DNA of 64,000 bases from Steromphala cineraria. Lineage: Eukaryota; Mollusca; Gastropoda; Trochida; Trochidae. The stretch spans positions 50,366,227 through 50,430,226 of the forward strand of contig OU744732.1 in assembly GCA_916613615.1 (NCBI GenBank). Reading direction: 5' to 3'. How positions within the stretch are numbered: the first letter of the stretch is position 1; every line of letters begins with the position of its first letter. A model generated the notes under the pieces. That model had not been told where the DNA came from. It saw only the letters and a list, made by a program, of their open reading frames with translations, and made no database searches. The translations under genes and the position numbers were made by a program. This document shows, piece by piece, positions 12,301-24,300 of the stretch.

Positions 12301-15300
12301 TTGAGATTTACTCATAATTTCTTTCAAATAGTCAGGTCGGGGATAACCACCGAACGACCTGTAATAGCTCGATTTAGCTATAGTAGCTCGATCAAGCTAT
12401 AGGTCTATAGGTCGATTGAGCTATAACCGCATTTTTTTGACAATGTGCAATTATTACGGGTTTTCCGCAATTGCGGCTCCGCCAATATGTAAACATATTT
12501 TATCGATTCATTCTTAGCCCTTCACAGAATTTGGCTTAACCCTAGCGCTTTTTAGTTATTAGACATTAGTTTGCACTACCCAAGTGTCAATGTCACTTCG
12601 AATAGAAAATAACAACTCAAAAAAAAGAAAAATATACCTCGCAAAGTTGACACAACACTCGGCTGATGACTGATCGTTTCGATTGCCTGACTTCTGGTTT
12701 GGATGTCTATTTCGTAATCATAATTTTCCCGTGCATCTCGCTCGAGCGTGACAATTTTAATAATCTACGGAAATTACACTCGGCTTTCGGGCATATTCGG
12801 GTTTGAGAAGGGGCCATCTCTGCATAGATATTATAATTTCAGTTATAAAATGTTTTTGTTTTGTTTGGTGTTTGATTCATTGCAACTCGCTTGCTGGCGT
12901 TTTCCATTGGTTCTTCCCTACCATGTTTTGTAACATTTGTTAAGTAAGGATTAACTTCTACTATAACAGTGCAAAACTATCAGTAGGGACCGCTATTTCA
13001 GAAACCTTTGAATTAATAATTGTGATAAAGGTACTTAAGTTCTTAACACAATTAACGAAAAAAAGAACATAATATTCTCATTCTACAATATCCAAATGAT
13101 ATCGAATTGTATTATAATAGTTTAGTCTTCATAGTTTACATGAGTCTATCTAATTTGCATATGTATTTTGGGAGAATTCAATTATAAATCAACAAAGAAT
13201 TTGTTTTCATGTTTTATGTCCATATTGGTTCCCCTGTTGTGTCGACATTTTAATGATTAAAAATTTTCATAATTCGTTATTATATATAAGCTAAAACTAT
13301 AATTATAAAATTATAAAATCTATGCAGGGGTGGCCCCTTCTCAAACCCGAATATACCCGAAAGCTGAGTGTAATTTCCGTAGATTATTAAAATTGTCACG
13401 CTCGAGCGAGATGCACGTGAAAATTATGATTACGAAATAGACATCCAAACCAGAAGTCAGGCAATCGAAACAATCAGTCATCAGCCGAGTGATGTGTCAA
13501 CTTTGCGAGGTATATTTTTCTGTTTTTGAGTTGTTATTTTCTATTCGAAGTGACATTGACACTTGGGTAGTGCAAACTTATGTCTAATAACTAAAAAGCG
13601 CTAGGGTTTAGCCAAATTCTGTGAAGGGCTAAGAATGAATCGATAAAAAATGTTTCCATATTGGCGGAGCCGCAATTGCGGAAAACCCATAATAATTGGA
13701 CATTGTCAAAAAAATGCAGTTATAGCTCGATCGACCTATAGACCTATAGCTTGATCGAGCTACTATAGCTAAATCAAGCTATTATAGATCGTTCGGTGGT
13801 TATCCCCGACCTGATAGTGGGACTGTGTACGTCTTTGCTTACGGGAAAATGTGCTTGATAAGATGTGTGCTTTGAATAAATATGCATCAAGCTCATTGGT
13901 AAGGATAAATATATAAATTTATTTGAAAGAACTACCAATTTCCAAATTAATATGAAATGGATATTTGAAATCACATGGCGTACATATATGGATGACTACA
14001 AATTTCAGACAATTCAAATAAAACTACCATGCAAAACTAGTTTGTATAATAAAGTAACGTATTAAAGCAAATTGAAAAACTTAGGAAGTTTAAATCTTCT
14101 TAAAAACGAGATAAGATGAAATTATTCAGTAAATAAATATGATTGGTTGGAACTAATTTTAGTTAAGTTGTTTTTGTGACCTCTGGTACAGTGGGAAAAA
14201 AGTCAGGGCAAGTTAATTCACATGTGCTACTGTACCGGAGTACACTAGAAAATAAAAATAGAGCCATTAGCTCTGTAGCTCATCAGGCATCATATCAAGT
14301 TTGCTTTATACAGGCAAGATGAGCTAAAAATGAAACTGATGTCACCTATTGCAAGAAAACCTATAAAAAAATTACAAAACAAATGTATTATTATTCAGCA
14401 CTTTCTAGATCGCCAATATCAGACAGTGAAAGAAGTCCACACTAAAATATCCAAGGAGAAATAAATTTGCCATAGACTGTCATCTAATGGAGAAAAATAG
14501 GTTTTTAAGATTGTGACCCCTGTGACCCTATTTGGGGTCATGGGGTCACGAAACCTACAGTTTAGAATCCCATTTGGCCAAGGAGTCTACATGCAGTCTT
14601 TCAGCTCAATAGACCTTTGGGAGCTAAAGATGATGATGAAAATAAGTTTTTAAGGTGTGACCCCTGTGACCCTATTTGGGGTCATGGGGTCACGAAATCT
14701 ACAATTTAGAATCCCCATTGGCCAAGGAGTCTGCACATATAATTTCAGCTCTCTAGACCTTTTGGAACTTGAGAAGAAGATGAAAATAGCTTTTTAAGGT
14801 TGTGACCCCTGTGACCCTATTTGGGGTCATGGGGTCACGAAATCTACAATTAAGAATCCTGATTGGCCAAGGAGTCTGCACATATCATTTTCAACTCTAT
14901 AGTCCTTTTAGTACTGGAGAAGAAGATGAAAATAGGTTTTTAAGGTTGTGACCCCTGTGACCCTATTTGGGGTCATGGGGTCACGAAATCTACAATTAAG
15001 AATCCTGATTGGCCAAGGAGTCTGCACATATCATTTTCAACTCTATAGTCCTTTTAGTACTGGAGAAGAAGATGAAAATAAGTTTTTAAGGTGTGACCCC
15101 TGTGACCCTATTTGGGGTCATGGGGTCACGAAATCTACAATTTAGAATCCCCATTGGCCAAGGAGTCTACACATATAATTTCAGCTCTCTAGACCTTTTG
15201 GAACTTTAGAAGAAGATAAAAATAGCTTTTTAAGGTTGTGACCCCTGTGACCCTATTTGGGGTCACAGGGTCAACAAAGTTACAAATTAGAATCCCCATT

Positions 15301-18300
15301 GTTCAAGGAGTCTGCACATATCACTTTCAACTCTCTAGTCCTCTTAGAACTGGAGAAGAAGATGAAAATAGGTTTTTAAGGTTGTGACCCCTGTGACCCT
15401 ATTTGGGGTCACAGGTTCACCAAAGTTACAAATTAGAATCCCCATTGTCCAAGGAGTCTGCACATATCACTTTCAACTCTCTAGTCCTTTTAGAACTGGA
15501 GAAGAAGATGAAAATAGGTTTTTAAGGTTGTGACCCCTGTGACCCTATTTGGGGTCACAGGTTCACCAAAGTTACAAATTAGAATCCCCATTGGCCAAGG
15601 AGTCTGCACATATCATTTCAACTCTCTAGTCCTTCTGGAACTGGAGAAGAAGATTAAAATAGGTTTTTAAAGTTGTGACCCCTGTGACCCTTTTCGGGGT
15701 CACAGGGTCACCAAAGTTACAAATTAGAATCTCCATATGCTAAGGTACTTGTACACAAAATTTCAGCTCTCTAATGTGTATGGTTCATGAGGAGAAGTCG
15801 AAAGTGTCAAAAGTTTACGGACGGACGACGGACGGACGGACGCCGGATGACGGGCCATGCCATAAGCCCATATTTCCACCCCTGCACTTTTCAGTTCTCT
15901 TGACCTTTTGGAACTGGAGAAGAAAATGAAAAGAGGTTTTAAGATTTGTGACTAGTGTGAACCCATTTGGAGTCATGGGGTCACAAAATCTACAATTTAG
16001 AATCCCCTTTGGCCAAGGAGTCTACACACAACTTTTCAGCTCTCTAGACTAGATCCTTTAAGAAAGCAACTATGTTGTTATCCACCTCAAATTGATTTTC
16101 ATAATTGCTTGAACTTACTATCGTATATTCACAAATGATGTATTGGGAAAAGCCACTGGTCCAAGTCTATAATTATAAGGAGGCAGATAGAGTGGATAAT
16201 AAGCTTCCACGACAATTTCCATCTGTGATGTTGAAGTTGAGTTTTCCAACACCATCAGCCGTACAACAATAGCAACCTGAAAAATTGATGCATTTAAAAT
16301 TGTAATTATATCTAATAGAGCTGGGACAATATATCGTGGTATTTGCGAATCGCGATACTAACGTAACTTAATCTGACAATACACGTATCGTGATACACAG
16401 GGTTTTACATAGTCAATCAAAACTGAGAGTCCTGGGGACTCAGAGCATATATTTTTAAGAGTCCTTTTCCTATTTCAGGAGTCCTTAAAAACCTTATAGA
16501 AGTTTCATACTTAATGGAAAGGTTGATAAAGATGGCCTTTAATGGGATGGTTATTGGTTGATGTTTTAATACCATCTTGACATGAAAATCATACTGAAAT
16601 GTGTTTTCATTGAAAGATTAGATATTTGTATCAGAATAATATTGAGTCACACAGGACCCACATGATAAGTTTTTGGGGGTCCTCCTGACATTTTCTGCGT
16701 CAAATACTCAGGAAAGTTGCGTCCCGTAAAACCCTGGATACATATCGTGGGCTCTTTGATGGCTTATTTTGCCTAAAAATCAAAGGATTCATAAAAAGTT
16801 GATGTTATATTTTTTCAAAAACCTTGAAATAGCATATCGTAATGTGTATCATATTGAATCGTATCGCTATGAGATATCGTGATACGTATCGTATCGTGAA
16901 ACATCTGTATCGTCACACCTCTAATATCTAAATACTGTCATATAAGTGCATGGCAATTGTTTGAGAAAAATTTCTTAGATGAAAATATTATCAAAACAAG
17001 CAGACTGAGTATCAACTTCCTATCCAAATTTGTTTTCATTATTGCTCTTAACAATTCCTAAACCAGCCTTCACACGACAAACTAAAGTTTGAGAACACAT
17101 GTTGTCAAACACGGGTTTGAGAGTGTGAACGGTCCAACAATTCGTCACCAACACCACTTTCTGAGTTGTCAAACTGTTGGCGAGAAATGGGATCGGTCTC
17201 TATTCTCACCACTTTTTCCATCAAAGTTTTGGTTTTGTCAAACTTGAGTTTGACATGTGAAGTGTTGTCAAACTTGTGTTGTTCAGAATTGGCCAATGGC
17301 ATGCGACGTTTGAGTCACATGACTTTGTGACGTCATCGATATAACGTCATTTGCATATCGGGTTTGACAACCGGTGTTTTACGTCTGAACATGCGAGTTT
17401 GACAACTTTGAAAAGTTGGCCAACATGTGTTGTCAAACTTCAGTTTGTCGTGTGAAGGCCGCTTAAGACTTCAAAAATCACAAGACAAGGGCTTAAACTA
17501 AATGGTCATGCAGCAAGTTTGGTTATCTTATCTTAAAAAGTTTCTGAGAAATTTGTCCCCTTTAAAGATACACAGGAACAGAGTTCAAAAACAAAGAAAG
17601 AGGGCTATAACTCAACAACAAAAATTTTCACGCGCCTGATTTATGAACTCCATTAAGGCATTGAAACCCCAAAGACACACAGCAAATTTGGTTATGATAT
17701 TTCGAATAGTTTGAGAAAATTTATCCCCTTTGAAGACAATGTCGAATGTGGCAGAGTGTAATATATTGTATTTCTATGTGTTTTTATTGTAAATATCCAT
17801 GTACTAATGTTTTATTTATTTCAGGTATTATAATTGTAGCAGCCCAGAGTATTAGTTTAGAGCTTGTACATTGCAAGCCTGTAATCATGTATCTTGCTGT
17901 CCCTCTATCGTTCTCTACTCTGACCTGCTAGCCACTTCAGCTTTCTATCCTTTGTTCTCTATGGTTAGGTAAGCTTACTTCTCACTTTGCATGCTCTCAG
18001 AATCTACAAAGGTTACCTGCACTATTAACTCAGTGCACTGCATTACTTCACTTGAAGAGCACAATCACACTTAGAGAAGACATTTTGACTGAAGACTGAC
18101 TGTCTCCTATCTTCAAGAGTCTTTATTTCTATCAGACACAGGTTAGTTCAATAATTAGCATTTCCAAGTTCAAGTTCAAGTTTGTCTCTTGTTTTGATCC
18201 ATCCCCAATCTTCAGGGTCCAGCGAGGTACCCATCCATTCCTTGATCTGGAGATAGACCCGGGCATTGTGGTAGCGTGCAGCTGCTGATGTGGGAGGCAG

Positions 18301-21300
18301 TGAGTGAACCTGAACATAGGAAGAGCTGGTTGCAACTTTTTCAGAGAAGCGCCGATACCTCAGACTATCTCGAGATTCACCAGGTAGTCCATTGTACAGA
18401 CAAACAATGATTGCCTCTCCGGCTGTCATGATGTTTTCTCTTGTCTGGTCGGTACAGAACAGATGAACCTTTTGCCTGAAATAGCTGTCATTGAGGAGTT
18501 TCTTCAGAACAACACCTTTCTCTATCCTGAATAGTCTTGATGTGGTGTCACATCCTCCAACTGCATGCACAAAGCTGCTGTAACTCCTGTTGTGATGTTG
18601 TGAAGTGGCATGTCAGAGGTGAATGGATCACGTTCTTGCAGGAAAGCCAAGAGCTTGTATGTGTCGTTGTCATCACGTTTCTGTCTTGCAATTGTCATGT
18701 CCTTGTGGTGGTCACTTGTTACGTAGCTGGTACCAGTAAACTCCTGCATTGCATCGTTGATGTCTGCACAGGCTGGCATTGAAAATAGCCACTGAGTTCT
18801 CTGTGAATCAGACATCCCCCGTCCTCTTGTCAACCCACCACTTGTTTTCATGTTTCTCATCAGTGTTTGCTCTATGACTAAATCTGATGACAATCCAGCC
18901 CAAAATCTGTCACTGCGGCGAATAACATGGCATAGCATATACCTCTGGGTGTCTTTCCTCAAGGTGCAGCATTTCATGAAAGTGGATGTGTACGGACTTG
19001 GCATACAAGTTGTGTCCTGTGGCAGCAAAGAATGGGAGCATCCTTCTCAAAGTACAAAGGTGAAGAAGCCAGTGTCCTGTCCTTTCAGATTTGATGAAGA
19101 TACGAAGCAAATCAACCATCTCCATGTACTGCAACCAAAGTGTAGCTGTTCTTGAGGAGGATAGAGCTGACATCTGATCTTGAAGTTTGATATGTACCCT
19201 GTTGAGAGCTTCATCCTGGCATATATCATCACATGAGGCTTCATCATGCAGTAGTTGGTCGAAAAGGCTGAGAGTCTTTCCCAAGTCAGTCCAACTCCTC
19301 AGTGTGACTTTCCTCTTGGTCGAGTGATGGATGTTGAGTGGCCGATTCAGTTGTAGCAATTTAGTCTGATTGGCACATTTGTTCAGCATCAGCTTCTGAA
19401 GTAAGGTCCTGTTTTGAAACTGTATAGTGAGAAGAGATAGCTTTTTGTACCAACAGGGCATTAAGTGCAGAATTGACCAGGAAATGTCCTCTTACTGCCC
19501 TTGAGAGTGCCTTTCCAATGAGCATGTGCATAACTGTGTTTGGTGCATACACAACTTCCATCAGTTCCTGTAAACCCGAACCTCTCATGATGTGTCCAAT
19601 ACACCCAAGTTAGTTCATAGTGGAAACCTCCAAGACGCAGGACAATGTTCTTGAGTTCACTGTTACTTGGTTCATTCTGAATGATGATTTGAGCCTTCCA
19701 CCACAATGGTTGATCAAATGTTAAAATGGGAGTCACATATTGAGCCCGTGCCTGTTTACAAACAAAGTGAAGTGTGGAATAAACACAACTCATGTCTGTA
19801 GCCTTCATATCCATCATTGGCATGTATGCGATTGATGATTTTCCAGGATATTTTCCTTTTGCTACTGTTTGCATCAATCCTGTCCAGCCAGGTCTAGGCG
19901 AACGCAGAGGCCACACAACTTTCCACAGAAGGTCCATCTTCCATGTGGGATCATCACAACTGAGGTCACCAAGATCATGGTATGTCAAGGGTAGATTCGC
20001 AAGAGGGGATGATTTGAAGAATTTGATATCTATTTTGCCTAATTCTGCAATTTCCTCATTTGATGCAACGTCTCTTGAAATGTGTAGCTTGCCTGGAGTG
20101 ATTGCAGCGATGATTCCCATGCCATGAAATATGTTGTATCCATCAATGGTGTTTACATTGTGGTCAGCATTATCAGCAATGTACTGGACAAAATGACCTG
20201 CTTGAAGACCTGGTATGTCTGTGCCTTGTGTCTTTGCAGCACATAATTCAAACCTCTTCACTTCAGAGTATGATGCACAAAAACCTTGACTGTGCAAAGT
20301 ATCAATTAGGAATTTTGAAGCGAACTGGTGATGCATTTGTTGTGCTAAACTAATCTGGAGTGGAGCAAGAATAACCCTTGGGAGTGTAGCTTGAATAATT
20401 GCCTGACCAATTGAAGCTATCTTGATGTCAGCATTTTTTTCTGTAAACATGGTCCTTAGGAGACGGTACAGAGAATCTGGAAGCATTAGTATGTTGCTAT
20501 CAACACATGAAATGTCCTCTGAGTTTGGATATGTCTGCTTTGATGTATCTAATGATTTTATGTCATTCTTGATCAGATTTGCGACAGTTCTTAATTTTTC
20601 CTCTTCAGAGTGATTCTGTTTTGGAGAATCATAAAACTCAGTCAGAACTGCTGAAGCAGTCTTCTTGAATGTCACAACACTTGATTTCCCATTGATGTTT
20701 TTAATAATGACATCCTTTCCAAAATGTTCTTCTATCTTCTTTCTCATGTACTTAACGCTGTACGGATCACTGCAGCCAAACTCCTTCATTTTCTGAACAA
20801 GATCACTGACTGTGTTCTGCTCATTGTCAAAAATTTGATTTCCCTCAGGTTATCTTTTGGTCTTCCAGGCGATGATGCATCATGAGGTTGAAATGACAGA
20901 GGAATCTGTTTACCTGTGCGGAAGTTGATGTTACATACTTGATGATATACTGCATCTGCTGCATGTAAATCATTGGCAAAGTCAATCTTAGAGATCACTT
21001 TCTGCGACCAGTCATTGCCACGATCAATGCAGATTTGACGAACTGTTCTCTGGAAATCACTGGTTCTTACCGGTAAAACATCATATCCTCTCTTCTTCCC
21101 ACTTATTTTCGTTGAATTTGCACAAAAAAGACAATGTTCGCTGAACTGAAACACAGGTTGTTCTGAATGAAGTGTTGGATGAGAGATAGATGAGTCATTT
21201 AACTTGCATTCTTTCTTCAGATCTTTGACAAAAACATTTTTGTTACAATATTGCTGACGGCAATCAAGATGAACAGACTGTCCTGGTTTTGTTATGATAT

Positions 21301-24300
21301 TGTCTTTTCGTAAGGCACTGGCTTTATTTATGCCACAACTTCTCCCATAGTACAACCGTCTTCTGTCCATTCCTAGTAAGTGATGTGTTACAGATGACAC
21401 AGACATCCATGATGGTTCAACTAAAAAAAAACCCGAATTTCAGTGAAAATGGCATTCATATTATTTTAGTTAATATAGTAATGTGCTCATTTGTGTAAAT
21501 CTATATTTAACTCAATTGAGTATATACACAAATGCAACAGCAGCTGTACACACATATGTATTTGAAGTTTCATTCTCAGACATCATTTAGTGGTTCAATC
21601 ACATATTCCACTGACATTAGAGCTATATAAATTGGTACAGATATGAATAGAGTGAAAAAAATAAATCAAAGTAGAAAACAATAAGTTAACAATAAGAAAA
21701 ACCTTTGCATTTATCGTCATATTGACGCAAGGAGCTATTTTGTCGTAAAAAATGGGATAAAACATTAAATGTAGATGACCCGAAAAGGTTTCCATACAAT
21801 TAAAATTCTTGAAATGGGGAGACTGTTATGAATGTCCATTCAAATAATTCAACGTCTTTTTTTGGATTTACTGATATTGAATGACGTTTCATAACAGAAA
21901 GCTTTGCCAAGATGATTAAATACGGCAAAGAAGCATAAAAAAGGTACCTGAATAGTAGGGAATGCTGACGTCATTCAAACGTCTCAACAGATTCTAAAAT
22001 AATTATATCTTCAAAATTTCATTATAGTTTTTATGAATTGTGTAAGTTATCTCATGCTTAGACATGTAAACAGTCATATACTCACTGTGGAAATGATTCC
22101 ATTTCGATGAACTAGGCATGATTTTCAATTTTTCGTGAGCAAGGTCAACGTCAATCTTCGTTGTTGATATTGCGAGTTGTCTCCCTTTGCATCTACGGAG
22201 GCTTTTACGGGACATTGTCTTTGCGCTTGTTTGTTAATTAATTTAAAGTTAAAAAAATCAATGTTGCACCATTTACATTTTGCTACATTTTTAAAATGTT
22301 GTTTAACTAGTATTAATCTTTCATTTCCAGCAAAAAACGTTTCTTTTGCAATTTGTTCTTGGTCAAACCTTAGATTGACTGGACTATAAGGCTATAATCA
22401 TTCAACTATAATGTGGCACATGTAACTATTGTGTCAGTTATATATCATTTTCTACACATCAAGTATTTATGGTGTGAAGGTTTTAACTTATGTATTACAC
22501 AAAGGTTAAATATCTTGGAAGCATTTTGTGACAAATGGGGTTTGGATTTAAACATGGAAAAATCTAATATCGTTGTATTTAGAAACGGAGGTATTGTTGC
22601 TAAAAGTGAGAAGTGGGCATTTCGCGGCAAACAAATGAAGGTTGTAACTTACTATAAATATTTGGGCCTTTTATTCTCAAGTCGCTTAAATTGGTCTATG
22701 GCTTGCAAAACCTTTGCCGCGCAAGCTAAGAAGGCATTATTTTCCATTTTTAAACTTTTTAAAGTAAATAAATTTATTTCTTTTGATATTGCATGTATTC
22801 TTTTTGACTCAAAAGTATCGCCTATTTTGCTATATGGATCAGAAATTTGGGGAGCAAACTATTTCGCAGTAATTGAATCTGTCCACTCATTATATTTTAA
22901 AAGATTTATATCAGTTCGAAAATTTGCTGCTAATAAGGCCATACTTGGAGAAACAGGCCGGTACCATATCCATATCGAGAGTCAAATGAGAGTTATTAAA
23001 TTTTGGATTAAACTTTTAAGAATGCCAGAGTATAGACTACCGTATCAATCTTATCAAATGTTAATAGCCTTAGATAATCGCGGAAAGCATTCATGGGCTG
23101 CTCGTGTAAGAAATATGCTGTTTGTCAGCGGATTTTCCTATGTATGGATTAATCAGGATGTTGGTGATAAACATCTATTCCTGGCAATGTTTAAACAACG
23201 TTTAAAAGATATTTTTATACAAAGGTGGTATGAATCACTTGACGCGTCCACCTATTTAACTCATTATTCCGATTGCAAATCAATATTTGGGCCAGAAAAA
23301 TACATAAGTGCCTTCAATGATAAGTCTCTTTTAAGTAGTTTATGTAAATTTAGAATTTCTCTTCATTCCCTTAAGATTCAATCCTTTAGAAAGGATAATC
23401 ATACTTTAAACGATTTAACATGTTCATACTGCTCCTCGGGCGAAACGGAGGATGAAGCTCATATTTTTTTAGTTTGTAAAGCCTTCTCTGAATGTAGAAA
23501 TAAATTTTTGAAATGTGTTAATGCCAATCCACAAACGATGTACAATCTGCTAACTTCAACTAATCCTAAAGTTATTTATGATGTTGCAACTTATGTGAAA
23601 CAATTAATGTACAATATGAAATCTTATGTCAAATCTTTAAAGTCAAGTGACCAACAACGATAACTGTAAATTCAACTGTACTTTGGGCCACCGAGCCTTT
23701 TATACTGAATAAACATGTCTGTCTGTCTGTCTGTAATGCTATATATTTTATCCTATTTGTATATATCATATATGCACAGGTAAGTGCAGCTTTATCTTTA
23801 GAATGGCATTACTGCTTAATTATGTGCATAACTATAGGATAGTGTAACTTCTATCATATGAGTAATCATAGGGTTATCATATTATTTATTATCTAAAGGC
23901 TAGGGTAATTACTATTCTATGATTAGTCTTTGCCAGTATTTTATTCCCTATATATATATATATTTCTGGTATACATTTCTATAAGTAGAAATGTGGTTAT
24001 CATTACCCAATCATGTTAGTTTACCTTTCTTGTATATATTATTGGAATAGTACATGTCATTATGTGCTATGGCATGTTATTCTAAATACTCTTTATGCAG
24101 TATTGCATCAAGGTATTCTTGTATATATTTTACTGATATTGTATATCAGTTGGTTTTCTATCATCAAAGGTATATTTATCTATCAATCATATGTATTGTG
24201 GCAATACTTATGTAACTGGTAATGTCGTTATTATACTATTAATAATTATAGGCATTTGGTAGGTTAAACTTAATTAGTTACTTATGGTTAGTTTATTATA

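Larger units (their letters stand above)
11781..15884. mobile_element. 4.1-kb CAGGGGTGGAAA-ended element with a 5-bp duplication
   Basis: The ends CAGGGGTGGAAA (11781) and TTTCCACCCCTG (15873-15884) are perfect 12-bp inverted repeats. CACTT flanks both sides (11776-11780; 15885-15889). Removing the insertion and one CACTT gives the expected uninterrupted family-B text. The inside carries a large inverted repeat (12332-13814) and a family-B array. No transposase is visible. Confidence 0.65.
11639..16052 (+). mobile_element. Outer family-B pearl-like element split by a 4.1-kb insertion
   Basis: The segment 11639-11780 (AATAGAGTCATGGGCTCTGT ... CCAAGGAGTCTACACACC) continues at 15885-16052 (TTTTCAGTTCTCTTGACC ... 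and another GGCCAAGGAGTCTACACACA). The insertion 11781-15884 between them is flanked by CACTT. No ACGG tract or terminal hairpin remains on the right. Confidence 0.65.

Noticed and set aside
14500..15780. Regular repeats with about 145-bp spacing could suggest a CRISPR-like array
   Set aside because: Repeat and 'spacer' are both conserved from unit to unit, the unit is far too long, and the same units occur as dispersed elements; the setting is eukaryotic.
17105..17302. A 65-codon minus-strand frame
   Set aside because: It lies wholly inside a MITE with inverted ends and consists of its TTGTCAAAC repeats.
22413..22490. The ATG at 22413 as the true start of a host gene
   Set aside because: The frame is a 5'-truncated LINE reverse transcriptase; the first residues are not family-like and are probably flanking DNA.
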